A stretch of 41,224 bases of DNA, taken from contig CAVGBO010000026.1 of the NCBI GenBank assembly GCA_963627465.1, positions 1 to 41,224 on the forward strand. The letters run 5' to 3'. Positions within the stretch are counted from its first letter, which is position 1; each line of letters starts with the position of its first letter. The stretch is from CAKUFA01 sp963627465 (GTDB lineage: Bacteria > Bacillota > Clostridia > Christensenellales > Aristaeellaceae). Positions 31,684 to 40,505 of the stretch are shown here, in pieces. Below the pieces are notes generated by a model. The model searched no databases. It saw nothing but the letters and a program-made list of their open reading frames with translations, and was not told where the DNA came from. Made by a program: the position numbers and the translations under genes.

Positions 31684-33048
31684 ATGGCTGAACTGAGTCC
31701 TCGGCAAATCGTACGGGAACTGGATCGTTATATTATCGGCCAGGATGATGCAAAAAAATCAGTGGCCATTGCCCTGCGCAATCGGTATCGCCGCTCCTGC
31801 GTGGATGAAAAAATGCGGGAGGAAATTAGCCCCAAGAATATCCTGATGATCGGACCTACCGGCGTAGGCAAAACGGAGATTGCCCGCCGCCTGGCCAAGC
31901 TTGTCAATGCTCCCTTCGTGAAGGTGGAAGCCACCAAGTTCACCGAGGTAGGTTACGTAGGTCGGGACGTGGAAAGCATTGTCCGTGACCTGATTGAAAA
32001 TGCCATTCGCATGGTCAAGGATGAGTACACCAAGAAAGTAGAACCCCGTGCTAAGGTGCTGGCCGAAGACCGGCTGGTGACCCTGCTGGTATCTCCTCCG
32101 CAGAAGAATTCCTCCAATCCCCTGGACTTCCTCCTGGGCAAAAAGAAGGAAGAAGAACCCAGTGCCGAAGAGCAGCAGAAGCTTTCCGGCAAGCGTGAAG
32201 AAGTTCGCCAGCAGCTCATGCGCGGCGAGCTGGAGGATCGTGAGCTGGAAATCGAAGTGGAGGAAGCCATGCCCCAGCTGGAGGTTGGCGGCAACTCCAT
32301 CAGCCTTGGAGACATGATGGGCAACATGATGCCCAAGCGCACCAAGATTCGCCACGTGAAGGTGAAGGAAGCCCGGAAGCTGCTCATGCAGGAGGAAGCC
32401 TCCAAGCTGATTGACATGGATGCCGTGCAGGACGAGGCCATTGCCCGTGCAGAGCAAAACGGCATTGTCTTCATTGACGAAATTGACAAGATTGCGGAAC
32501 GTGGCGGACACGGCGGCCCCGACGTCAGCCGGGAAGGCGTGCAGCGTGATATCCTGCCCATTGTGGAAGGATGCACGGTCAACACCAAGTACGGCCCTGT
32601 GAAGACGGACTTCATGCTCTTCATTGCAGCCGGTGCTTTCCATGTGTCCAAGGTCAGTGACTTGATTCCCGAGCTGCAGGGTCGTTTCCCTGTTCGGGTT
32701 CAGCTGAAGAGCCTGACGCAGGAGGATTTCGAAAAAATCCTGACCCAACCTGACAACGCATTGACCCTGCAATACCGTGCCCTGCTGGAAGTGGATCATG
32801 TGCTGCTGAACTTTGAAGACAGCGCCATCAGTGCCATCGCAGAAGCCGCTTACAATGCCAACGAAGCTCAGGAAGACATTGGCGCACGCCGTCTCCATGC
32901 CGTATTTGAAGAGCTGCTGGAGGATATTTCCTTTAATGCAGGTGATGCGGATATGCCTCCTGTGGAGCTGAACATTACAGGAGATTATGTGCGCCAGCAC
33001 CTGCAAAGTGAAGGTGCGGCTCGGGACATCCGCCGCTATATTCTCTGA
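31684..33048 (+). CDS. hslU: ATP-dependent protease ATPase subunit HslU (ClpY)
   Basis: A 454-residue AAA+ unfoldase that feeds proteins to HslV. Walker A is GPTGVGKT (57-64), the pore loop is GYVG (90-93), Walker B is GIVFIDEID near residue 262, and the arginine-containing sensor region DIGARRLHAVFEELLEDISF follows near 400. A charged insertion domain lies between Walker A and B (about 110-240). The C terminus ends RRYIL, the family's docking tail for HslV. ATG 31684 follows GAGGAGG. It is translationally close to hslV and is followed by a secreted DUF6273-like gene; codY, which often follows clpY in Bacilli, is not present. Confidence 0.97.
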   Translation: MAELSPRQIVRELDRYIIGQDDAKKSVAIALRNRYRRSCVDEKMREEISPKNILMIGPTGVGKTEIARRLAKLVNAPFVKVEATKFTEVGYVGRDVESIVRDLIENAIRMVKDEYTKKVEPRAKVLAEDRLVTLLVSPPQKNSSNPLDFLLGKKKEEEPSAEEQQKLSGKREEVRQQLMRGELEDRELEIEVEEAMPQLEVGGNSISLGDMMGNMMPKRTKIRHVKVKEARKLLMQEEASKLIDMDAVQDEAIARAEQNGIVFIDEIDKIAERGGHGGPDVSREGVQRDILPIVEGCTVNTKYGPVKTDFMLFIAAGAFHVSKVSDLIPELQGRFPVRVQLKSLTQEDFEKILTQPDNALTLQYRALLEVDHVLLNFEDSAISAIAEAAYNANEAQEDIGARRLHAVFEELLEDISFNAGDADMPPVELNITGDYVRQHLQSEGAARDIRRYIL

Positions 33049-33099
33049 TCCGGAATCACCATACGTACCGGCATTGTCCAATCGAAGGAGGACGATCTT

Positions 33100-33858
33100 G
33101 TGTTTCGGCGTATCATTGCTTTGCTCTGTGCCCTGATGCTGCTGCTTTCAGCATCCGCATCTTTGGCAGAAGGATTTTCTGTGGAAGTGAGCAGCCAGAC
33201 CGATGCGCAAAGGCTTGTGCGCGGCTATGATGCGGATGAGGGCTATATCTACATCAACTACGGCCGCTATCCCTATGAAGCAGACGGAACCATCGCTCCC
33301 GTATTATGGCGTGTGCTGGGTGTGAGCGAGGATGGCTGGGCACTGCTGCTGACAGAGTACGTGATTGACTTTGCCATGTACAACACAGAGAAGGTCAACA
33401 TCTACGAATGGAAGGGCAACACCATTTACCATACGCTGAATGACGATATGCGGAAGGTCATGTTCACCGATGAGGAATTAACGGCCGTTCGCTATTCCGA
33501 GGAAAAGGGTTGGCTGTATTATCTGGACAACGAGGACTACCGCAACACAGCCTATGGTTTCCGTCATTGGCAGCTGAAGCCGCAAAAGGAACGGGAATGC
33601 AAGCCTACGCCCTATGCCATGACCCACCCGGATGCATGGTGCGACAAGAGTAACGGCTGCACCTGGTACTTCTCCACCGGCATTCCCCGCAGAGGATACC
33701 ACAACCTAATCGGCTTTGACGGACACACCTCCACCGCAGCCAACAACCGAAACGGCGGTGTGCGCTGCGCCTGCAAGCTGGATCTGAGCATGCTGAGCAA
33801 CGTTTCCGGCAGCGGTACTTTGGAAGACCCTTACAGCTTTGACGTGGTGGATGAATAA
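33100..33858 (+). CDS. Secreted protein with DUF6273-like domain
   Basis: GTG 33100 follows AAGGAGGACG and yields 252 residues. The signal peptide (MFRRIIALLCALMLLLSAS...) ends SLA|EGF, the same kind of type I site seen in the binding proteins nearby. The mature domain has INYGRYPYEADGTIAPVLWRV, then ALLLTEYVIDFAMYN, a W-rich middle and a C-terminal GTLEDPYSFDV, the layout of DUF6273 modules that often appear in clostridial surface and formylglycine-like proteins. There is no cell-wall anchor, so the protein is probably released or loosely bound. It follows hslU by 51 bases and may be read from the same transcript. Function unknown. Confidence 0.75.
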   Translation: MFRRIIALLCALMLLLSASASLAEGFSVEVSSQTDAQRLVRGYDADEGYIYINYGRYPYEADGTIAPVLWRVLGVSEDGWALLLTEYVIDFAMYNTEKVNIYEWKGNTIYHTLNDDMRKVMFTDEELTAVRYSEEKGWLYYLDNEDYRNTAYGFRHWQLKPQKERECKPTPYAMTHPDAWCDKSNGCTWYFSTGIPRRGYHNLIGFDGHTSTAANNRNGGVRCACKLDLSMLSNVSGSGTLEDPYSFDVVDE

Positions 33859-33872
33859 AGATTAGGCATCGA

Positions 33873-33924
33873 AAAAGCGTGCCGACGGTGTTCACATTTG
33901 ACACCGTCCGGCACGCTTTCTTTT
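33873..33924. terminator. Bidirectional terminator after the DUF6273-like gene
   Basis: A long hairpin (AAAGCGTGCCGACGGTGT at 33874-33891 pairing with 33901-33919, one bulged base, nine-base loop) with a TTTCTTTT tail on the plus strand and TTTTT on the minus strand. It serves the convergent flavin oxidoreductase gene as well. Confidence 0.88.
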
Positions 33925-34513
33925 ACTTTGCAAGCAGCTGCTTGGCTTCTTTTACTGCCTCCGCCTTTGCCGCTTCCATGATCTTCTGCGCATCATTGCC
34001 CACCAGATCCAGCCCTTCTGCCTTGATGGATGTAAAGCTCTGAATACCAAGCTCGTGAAGAACTGCCTTGATGTACCCAGTCCCCCAGTCGTTTTCCCGA
34101 ATGGGACTGCCGGAGGTCGTGATGTACACCGCCTCTGTCCCCTTGCACATGCCGATGCACCGATCATCTTCATAATGGAATGTCAGGTTTCTGGCATACA
34201 TATTCTCCACCCAAACCTTCAGGATGGACGGAAAGGACAAATCCCAGTAAGGCGCAGCAATCACCACCATATCCGCCTGCTGAAATTCCAGCGTGTGCTT
34301 GAAAAGAGAGTGATCCCACGCCCTTGCGTCGCAAAGCGGTTCCTTCACCGCAAGAGTTTCTGCATCCACACTGCGAAGCCCCATGGTATTCAAGTCATGG
34401 GGGATCACTTCCCACTGATTCGCATCCGCCTCCTGAAGGAAAGCATGGGCAAGCTGCAGCGTGCGGGATTCGCTCCCCCGAGGGCAGCTATTGACAAACA
34501 ACAGTTTTTTCAT
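33923..34513 (-). CDS. Flavodoxin-fold NAD(P)H:quinone / azo-type oxidoreductase
   Basis: A 196-residue protein from ATG 34513 with GGAAAGG 12 bases upstream; longer in-frame sequence upstream is not convincing. The N terminus LLFVNSCPRGSESRTLQLA is the FMN phosphate loop of the flavodoxin-like family, VVIAAPYWDLSFPSILKVW is the second conserved block, and TTSGSPIRENDWGTGYI is the third FMN contact. Such enzymes use NAD(P)H to reduce quinones, azo dyes or other electrophiles and are usually cytoplasmic dimers. It is monocistronic and convergent to the preceding gene. I could not assign a reliable promoter. The true electron acceptor is unknown. Confidence 0.9.
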   Translation of the reverse strand: MKKLLFVNSCPRGSESRTLQLAHAFLQEADANQWEVIPHDLNTMGLRSVDAETLAVKEPLCDARAWDHSLFKHTLEFQQADMVVIAAPYWDLSFPSILKVWVENMYARNLTFHYEDDRCIGMCKGTEAVYITTSGSPIRENDWGTGYIKAVLHELGIQSFTSIKAEGLDLVGNDAQKIMEAAKAEAVKEAKQLLAK

Positions 34514-34717
34514 ATCATCAAGCAACCTTTCCTGTATTCTGTTGCTGATAATTTCGCCCGAAAGGTTCAAAATCCTGCCTGCCCGGCTTTTATCTGATAT
34601 TTTCGTTCCCACCCCTTTCTTTTGCAGGAATTTGCTAAGCAGAAGGCGAATATTTACCCTATCTGCTCACGATGGGTGTGAGCTCAACAATCGGACTGAA
34701 TCAGGAGGTTGATTCTT

Positions 34718-35704
34718 GTGAAGAAAATCGTTGCGTTGCTTCTTTGCATCTCCATGTGCCTGTCTGTGCTATGTGTTTCGGCCTTTGCGGAAGATGTACC
34801 GTCCGTTGCCATTGTGGTGGCCGGCGGTTTGGGCGATCGTTCTTTCTACGACTCCGCCAACGAGGGTCTGGAAGAGCTGGCCAGCAAGTACGGCACGGTC
34901 ACCAAGGTGATTGAGTGCAAGGAAAACGGCTCCATGTACCTGACCGGCTTGGCTGATGCTGCCGAAGCTTGCGATATCGTGTTTGCAGTCGGCTGGCAGT
35001 TTGTGCAGGCTCTTCCGGAAGCAGCCGAAGGCTATCCGGATACCAAGTTTGTCTGGATTGACAACGCGCTGGAAGGCGACGGCATGGCCAACGTTATGTC
35101 CGTGGTGTACGCTCAGAATCAGGGTTCTTTCCTGGTGGGCTACATTGCCGGCAAGCTGAGTAAGACCGGTGTTGTGGGTGCTGTAGGCGGTCAGGACAGT
35201 GCGACCATCAATGACTTTATGGTAGGCTACGAAGCAGGTGCTAAGTATGCCAACCCCGATATTAAGGTTGATACCCGCTATGCCAACGGCTTTGAGGATC
35301 CTGCCAGCGGCAAGGAATGTGCTTTGGCACTTTATGATGCAGGCTGCGATATCGTGTTCGCCGTTGCCGGCAAGACGGGTGAAGGCGTATTCGAGGCTGC
35401 TAAGGACACGGGCAATTATGCTATTGGCGTGGACAGCGACCAGAAGTACATCAACCCTGACGTAATCATCTGCTCCATGGTGAAGGAAGTCGGCAAATCC
35501 GTGGTGGACATTGTTGAGAATCTGGACGAGCGCTTCCAGCCTGCCACGGTTTGGACAGCCGATATGGCAACCGGCTACATCGACGTTGGCTATGGCGATG
35601 ACACCATGACCCAGCAGGTCAGCGACGAGCTGAAGGCAGAGGTCAAAGCCTTGCAGGAAAAGATCATCAGCGGTGAAATCACCGTTCCCACTGCATTGAA
35701 CTAA
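34718..35704 (+). CDS. BMP-family (nucleoside-type) ABC transporter substrate-binding protein
   Basis: GTG 34718 lies nine bases after AGGAGG (34703-34708), giving 328 residues. The signal peptide ends VSAFA|EDV with no canonical lipobox cysteine. The mature protein has the BMP family marks AIVVAGGLGDRSFYDSANEG, DIVFAVGWQF, FVWIDNAL, GFLVGYIAG-like SFLVGYIAG, and GVDSDQKYINPDVI. BMP proteins such as PnrA and BmpA bind purine or other nucleosides and work with an ATPase of fused double-domain type and two permeases, all of which follow here. No clear promoter was found in 34614-34717. A terminator-like hairpin after the stop should let it be made in excess over the membrane parts. Confidence 0.95.
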   Translation: MKKIVALLLCISMCLSVLCVSAFAEDVPSVAIVVAGGLGDRSFYDSANEGLEELASKYGTVTKVIECKENGSMYLTGLADAAEACDIVFAVGWQFVQALPEAAEGYPDTKFVWIDNALEGDGMANVMSVVYAQNQGSFLVGYIAGKLSKTGVVGAVGGQDSATINDFMVGYEAGAKYANPDIKVDTRYANGFEDPASGKECALALYDAGCDIVFAVAGKTGEGVFEAAKDTGNYAIGVDSDQKYINPDVIICSMVKEVGKSVVDIVENLDERFQPATVWTADMATGYIDVGYGDDTMTQQVSDELKAEVKALQEKIISGEITVPTALN

Positions 35705-35711
35705 ACTTTAC

Positions 35712-35762
35712 GGCAGCAGCGTTCATTCTCCATCATCAGAAAGGGCGTTGCTGCCCTTTTTC
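35712..35762 (+). terminator. Attenuator-like terminator inside the transporter operon
   Basis: GGCAGCAGCG (35712-35721) pairs with CGTTGCTGCC (35745-35754) with one G-U pair, around a 23-base loop, followed by CTTTTT. It lies between the binding-protein and ATPase genes, so it probably reduces but does not abolish downstream expression. Confidence 0.65.
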
Positions 35763-35798
35763 CGTATTCATGTGCCACAGAAAGCGAGGCGTTCCCGC

Positions 35799-37346
35799 TT
35801 GAGCGAAACGAAATCCCCCATTGTATCCTTCAAGCATGTATCCATGCAGTTCCCCGGCGTGCTGGCGAACGATGATGTCTCCCTTGATATACACAAGGGA
35901 GAAGTGTTTGCGCTGGTTGGTGAAAACGGTGCAGGGAAGTCTACCCTGATGAAAATCCTGTATGGTCTTAACGAGCCGACAACCGGGCAGGTTTTCGTGA
36001 AGGGTGAGGAAATGAAGACCTTCTCCCCCAGCATGTCCATCGCCCACGGCATTGGCATGGTGCATCAGCATTTTATGCTGGTTCCCTCCTTTACGGTGGC
36101 ACAGAATATTGTGATGTGCGGCGAGCCTCGCCGTCATCGTATCTTTTACGACTTTGACAAGGCGAATCAGATTACCAATGAGCTTGTCAAGGAGTACGGC
36201 TTGCAGGTGAACCCGACAGATCGGGTGCAGGATATCAGCGTCGGTTTGCAGCAGCGTGTGGAAATTCTGAAAGCACTGCATCACGGTGCAGACATTCTGA
36301 TTTTGGATGAGCCTACGGCTGTGCTGACACCCCAGGAAACGGATGAACTGTTTGCCGTGATTCGCAGCATCGTCCGTGAAAAACAAATGTCCATCATCAT
36401 CATCACCCACAAGCTGTATGAGGTGATGGAGATTTCCGACCGGGTGGGCGTCATGCGTCAGGGCAAGCTGATTGACGTATGCGAAACGAAGGACGTAAAC
36501 GAGCGGATTCTAGCCTCCATGATGGTGGGCAAGGATGTGCTGCTGGATGCTTTGGAGCGTACGGAGCAAAGTCAGTCGCAGGATGCTGCCATCGAAGTAG
36601 AAGATCTGTATGTGACAGATACCCGAGGACTGCCTGCGGTGCGAGGCCTTTCCCTGCAGGTACATCCCGGCGAGATTCTTGGTATCGCTGGTGTGGAAGG
36701 TAACGGGCAGAGCGAACTTATCGAAGCCATTACCGGCATGTGCCCTATTCAGCGAGGCACGGTGAAAATCCAAGGCAAGAGCACGAAGGGCTTAACACCG
36801 GGAAAAATCCGTCAATTAGGGTTGGCGCACGTGCCGGAAGACCGCATCGCCACCGGCGTTGCCGCCCCTGCGGATGTGACGGATAATCTTCTAGTCGGCA
36901 AAGAGAAGGCTCCTGAATTCTCCGTGGCGAAGATTCACCTGAAGCGGCGTTCCATTCGTGCTTATGCCAGAAAACTGTTTGAAAAGTTCGACATTCGTGG
37001 TGCAGGCGTAGATACGCCGGTAGGTTCCCTCTCCGGCGGCAATATGCAAAAGGTTGTGGTGGCTCGGGAATTCTCTTACAATACGCCGGTGCTCATTATT
37101 TCCCAGCCCACCAGAGGCGTTGATATTGGCGCCATGGACTTCATCCACAAGCAAATCATGGATAAGCGAAACGCAGGCTGCGCCATTCTGCTGGTCAGTG
37201 CCGATTTGGATGAGCTGTACCGCCTGTCCGACCGTCTGGTTGCCATTTATGAGGGCAAAATTACGGGAGAATTTGACCCGAAAACCATCGGCAAAGCCGA
37301 GCTTGGCTACTACATGACCGGTGCACGAAAGGAGGCAGAAGCATGA
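35799..37346 (+). CDS. BMP-type transporter ATP-binding protein with two fused ATPase domains
   Basis: From TTG 35799 (AGCGAGG nine bases upstream) the product has 515 residues. Domain 1 (about 8-240) carries Walker A GENGAGKST (41-49), signature SVGLQQRVEI and Walker B LILDEPT. Domain 2 (about 263-500) has a degenerate Walker A GVEGNGQSE, a normal LSGGNMQKVVVARE signature and a changed Walker B LIISQPTRGVDIG. One weak and one strong half is usual for the nucleoside/simple-sugar importer ATPases (NupO/YufO, RbsA). It powers uptake through the two permeases encoded next. Its stop overlaps the first permease start by ATGA. An upstream in-frame TTG at 35748 lies in the attenuator stem and is unlikely. 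Confidence 0.95.
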   Translation: MSETKSPIVSFKHVSMQFPGVLANDDVSLDIHKGEVFALVGENGAGKSTLMKILYGLNEPTTGQVFVKGEEMKTFSPSMSIAHGIGMVHQHFMLVPSFTVAQNIVMCGEPRRHRIFYDFDKANQITNELVKEYGLQVNPTDRVQDISVGLQQRVEILKALHHGADILILDEPTAVLTPQETDELFAVIRSIVREKQMSIIIITHKLYEVMEISDRVGVMRQGKLIDVCETKDVNERILASMMVGKDVLLDALERTEQSQSQDAAIEVEDLYVTDTRGLPAVRGLSLQVHPGEILGIAGVEGNGQSELIEAITGMCPIQRGTVKIQGKSTKGLTPGKIRQLGLAHVPEDRIATGVAAPADVTDNLLVGKEKAPEFSVAKIHLKRRSIRAYARKLFEKFDIRGAGVDTPVGSLSGGNMQKVVVAREFSYNTPVLIISQPTRGVDIGAMDFIHKQIMDKRNAGCAILLVSADLDELYRLSDRLVAIYEGKITGEFDPKTIGKAELGYYMTGARKEAEA

Positions 37347-38425
37347 AATCCAAGGCAAAAGTACAATACTTGGCAAGCCTGGCCATCAGTGTGCTTCTGG
37401 CGCTGATTCTAGGCGGTGTGATCATGGCGCTCACCGGTCATGACCCGCTGGAAGGCTATAGTGCGCTGATTACAGGTGCACTGGGCACCAAGCGAGGGCT
37501 TGGCAACACTTTGGCAAAGACAGCAACCCTTTGCCTGACGGGCTTGGCCACAGCTGTGGCCGCTAAGGCAGGTATTTTCAACGTAGGCGGCGAAGGACAG
37601 CTGTATCTAGGTGCTATTGCTTCTGCCTATGTGGGTGCGAAGCTGACAGGAGTTACACCCTGGGTCGGTATTCCCCTGTGCCTGTTAGCCGCCATGGCGG
37701 CAGGCGGTGCTTACGCTGTTGTACCAGCCATTTTGAAAGTAAAGCTGAAGGTCAGCGAGGTCATCACCACCATCATGCTGAACTCAGCAGCTATTTACTT
37801 CTGCTCCTACTTAGCCAATGGTCCATTGAAGACCGCTGAGAAGGGCGTATCCGCCGGTACTGATGCCGTTGACAAGTCTTTCATGTTCTCCAAGCTGATC
37901 AAGATGTCTTCGCTAACGGAAAGCATCTTCATCGCTGCCTTCATTGCCTTGTTTGTTTGGTATCTCATGAGCCGCACAACCATTGGCTATGAAATGCAGC
38001 TAACCGGACAGAACAGCCGCTTTGCACGGTACAGCGGCATTAAGTCCGACAAGCTTGCCATTGGCAGCATGGTGCTTTCCGGCGCCATTTGCGGCTTGGT
38101 AGGCATGTTTGAGGTGTTTGGTCAGCACGGCAGGTTCATTGAATCCGTTTCCAAGGAATTCTATTTCGATGGTATGCTGGTTGCCATGATCATGCACTAT
38201 AAACCCTTCGGCATTATCCTTATGAGCTTCTTCTTCGGCATTCTGCAGATCGGCTCTACGGCCATGGAATCCCGTGTGGGCATTTCCAGCGAGCTGATTC
38301 TGATTGTTCAGTCCATCATCATCTTCTTCATGGCGGCAGAAGAGGGCATTCTGGCATCCATCCAGGCGCAGAAAATCAAGCGGAACTCTGCTGCACGGAT
38401 TGCAAAGGGGGCGACGGAAAAGTGA
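37343..38425 (+). CDS. BMP-type ABC transporter permease 1
   Basis: A 360-residue integral membrane protein with about eight to ten hydrophobic helices (first at about 10-32), matching the branched-chain/ribose-type permease family used by nucleoside importers. The family signature GIFNVGGEGQLYLGA appears at about residues 75-90. ATG overlaps the ATPase stop (ATGA), and its stop overlaps the second permease start (GTGA), so subunit ratios are likely fixed by coupled translation. Together with the second permease it should form the heterodimeric channel. Substrate is probably nucleosides by family, unproven here. Confidence 0.94.
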   Translation: MKSKAKVQYLASLAISVLLALILGGVIMALTGHDPLEGYSALITGALGTKRGLGNTLAKTATLCLTGLATAVAAKAGIFNVGGEGQLYLGAIASAYVGAKLTGVTPWVGIPLCLLAAMAAGGAYAVVPAILKVKLKVSEVITTIMLNSAAIYFCSYLANGPLKTAEKGVSAGTDAVDKSFMFSKLIKMSSLTESIFIAAFIALFVWYLMSRTTIGYEMQLTGQNSRFARYSGIKSDKLAIGSMVLSGAICGLVGMFEVFGQHGRFIESVSKEFYFDGMLVAMIMHYKPFGIILMSFFFGILQIGSTAMESRVGISSELILIVQSIIIFFMAAEEGILASIQAQKIKRNSAARIAKGATEK

Positions 38426-39345
38426 ACTGGGAAAGCATTTTCAATGTAGGCCTGCTGCAAAACACCCTGCGCACCGCCACGCCTGTGATCCTTGCCGGGC
38501 TTGGCTGCCTGATGACGGAGCATGTGGGCATCATGAACATCGGCATCGACGGCATGATGATTGTGGGTGCCTTTGTCGCCGTGCTGGCCAGTTACTTCCT
38601 TGGCAGCTGGCTGCTGGCACTGGTCTTCGCCCTGCTGTCCGGTGTGCTGTTAGGGCTCTTCTACGGTCTCTTCGTGGTAAAGTTCAAGAGTGACGAGTTC
38701 ATTATCGGCGTGGCACTGAATATTTTTGCCGGAGCGTTAACGGTATTCCTTCTCCGTACCATTTTCAACGTGAAGGGTGCCTTCTCCGACCCTGCCATTG
38801 TTCCCCTGCCCAAGCTAAGCGCAGACTGGTTGGAAAGCATCCCCGTCATTGGTCCTTTGCTGAATAACAACACGCTGTTGGTGTACGTTAGCTGGGCCAT
38901 GGTACTGGTTTGCTGGCTGTTCATCTACCGTACGCCTGCCGGTTTCTGGCTGCGTGCCGCCGGTGAACATCCCCAATCCCTGCGTGCCGCCGGCAAAAGC
39001 CCGGAGAAAATGAAGTATCTTGCCTCTGTGCTGTGCGGTGCCTTCAGTGCACTGGCCGGTGCTCATCTTTCCCTGGGCTACCTGACCATGTTCTCCGAAA
39101 ACATGTCCAACAGCAAGGGCTATGTGGCCGTGGCCTGCGTCATCTTCGGCCGAGCGAATCCGCCCCTTGTATTCCTGGCCGCATTGCTGTTCGGCTTCAT
39201 TGACGCTCTCGGCACACGGCTGCAAAGCGTTGGGGTTGATCCTACGCTGACGAAGATCTTCCCCTATGTGGGTACCGTCCTGATGATGGTGCTCCTTGCC
39301 ATTCGGGAGCAAGCAAAGAAAAAGGCCGCTCAGGCAGCCAAGTAA
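38422..39345 (+). CDS. BMP-type ABC transporter permease 2
   Basis: A 307-residue membrane protein starting with GTG 38422 in a GTGA overlap. It shares with permease 1 the pattern MNIGIDGMMIVGAFVA (the equivalent of the NVGGEGQ block) and has about eight hydrophobic segments. Residues 185-205 carry the cytoplasmic loop AAGEHPQSLRAAGKSPEKMKY, which contains the EAA-like coupling region seen in these importers. It is the partner of permease 1. The radical SAM gene begins 25 bases after the stop behind AAAGGAG, so all five genes look like one transcription unit. Confidence 0.94.
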   Translation: MNWESIFNVGLLQNTLRTATPVILAGLGCLMTEHVGIMNIGIDGMMIVGAFVAVLASYFLGSWLLALVFALLSGVLLGLFYGLFVVKFKSDEFIIGVALNIFAGALTVFLLRTIFNVKGAFSDPAIVPLPKLSADWLESIPVIGPLLNNNTLLVYVSWAMVLVCWLFIYRTPAGFWLRAAGEHPQSLRAAGKSPEKMKYLASVLCGAFSALAGAHLSLGYLTMFSENMSNSKGYVAVACVIFGRANPPLVFLAALLFGFIDALGTRLQSVGVDPTLTKIFPYVGTVLMMVLLAIREQAKKKAAQAAK

Positions 39346-39370
39346 ATCAGAATAAAAGGAGTCCTTCCCT

Positions 39371-40495
39371 TTGAAAATCAGCAAGAAAGACGCCCTGATG
39401 TGGTTTCAGTTCTTCTCCGCACTGCCGGATGATGAGCCCCTTCTGTGTCATCAGCAGGAAATTGTGTTAGCGGTGCTGGCACAGATTGAGCGTGCCGTGG
39501 ATGCCAAGCGTGAGACCCTGATGCAGCAGATTCCTCACCTGAAGTCCATGCAGGGACGAACCATGTACGTAGGTCCTGATGAACGGTTCCCTAAAGGCTG
39601 CAAGTCTTGCCTGTTTGGCACGGGGCTCAGCGCCGTTCGTAAGACCAACAAGTGCAATGCCAAGTGCCCCTTCTGCTACGATTACGGCGTGCTGGACTGC
39701 ATTCCGCCCATTGGCGAGGGCATGTGGGAGATTGGCGGCACCAAGTTCTACGAAAAAGATATTCCGCTGCTGCTGTCCATTCAAAAGAAGCCGACCGGCA
39801 TCGCCTATGTTTATCTGGAACCCTTTATGGAAATCGAAATCTACGAGCATATGATTCAGCTCTTCCATGAAGCTGGCATCTACCAGCATATGTACACCAA
39901 CGGCATCCGTGCTACGGAAGATTCGCTGAAAATGCTGGCGGATGCTGGGCTGAACGAGCTGCGCTTCAATCTGGGTGCATCTAACTGCTCCGATCAGGTG
40001 ATTGAGAACATCCGCATCGCCAAGCAGTACATTCCCATGGTGGGTATTGAGACACCTATGACCCGTGCGTTCTTTGATGGCTTCATGAAGAAGAAAGAAG
40101 CCATCATGGCGACAGGTCTGGATTTCATCAACTGCGCCGAGCTTCACCTGAATGCCAACAATCTGGAAAATTACTTGGGCGAAAATATGTACCAGTGTCG
40201 GCAGGGTTATCTCTCCCCCATTTGCAGCCGTGAAATGACGCTGGAGCTCATGCGCATGGCTGATGAAGAGCAGTGGCCTTTTGTCATCCACGATTGCTCC
40301 AACGATACCAAGTTTGCCCGTGACCTGAACCTGAAAGCCAAGGAAGGCGGATGGTTCGGTGCAAGCAGCTATGCTGGGGAGTTCGATCGTCTGCCTTTCG
40401 AGGCATTCCTGCCGGTGCTGATGGATGATGACTTCAAATTTGTGGAGGAAGAACCCTTGCCCAAGGGTTATCGCCCTGGGGACATCGTTCTGTAA
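39371..40495 (+). CDS. Radical SAM protein of unknown function
   Basis: TTG 39371 follows AAAAGGAG, giving 374 residues. The SAM-cleaving cluster motif is C95-x3-C99-x2-C102 (NKCNAKCPFCYDYG). A second cysteine pair, C77-x2-C80 in FPKGCKSCLFGTG, sits just before it, and further cysteines occur in YQCRQGY, PICSRE and HDCSND; these could bind an auxiliary iron-sulfur cluster or zinc. The following region (YVYLEPFMEIEIYEHM, MYTNGIRATEDSLKML, LRFNLGASNC) is a TIM-barrel core. I do not recognise the family. It ends a nucleoside-type transporter operon just before a terminator, so modification of a nucleoside, nucleobase or tRNA is conceivable but not shown. A role unrelated to the transporter is equally possible. 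Confidence 0.88.
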   Translation: MKISKKDALMWFQFFSALPDDEPLLCHQQEIVLAVLAQIERAVDAKRETLMQQIPHLKSMQGRTMYVGPDERFPKGCKSCLFGTGLSAVRKTNKCNAKCPFCYDYGVLDCIPPIGEGMWEIGGTKFYEKDIPLLLSIQKKPTGIAYVYLEPFMEIEIYEHMIQLFHEAGIYQHMYTNGIRATEDSLKMLADAGLNELRFNLGASNCSDQVIENIRIAKQYIPMVGIETPMTRAFFDGFMKKKEAIMATGLDFINCAELHLNANNLENYLGENMYQCRQGYLSPICSREMTLELMRMADEEQWPFVIHDCSNDTKFARDLNLKAKEGGWFGASSYAGEFDRLPFEAFLPVLMDDDFKFVEEEPLPKGYRPGDIVL

Positions 40496-40505
40496 GCAGT
40501 CAAAA

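Noticed and set aside
34613..34717. Possible purine riboswitch or promoter before the BMP operon
   Set aside because: I found neither the conserved purine-riboswitch core nor a good -35/-10 pair; only a weak AGCAGA/TCTGCT stem is present.
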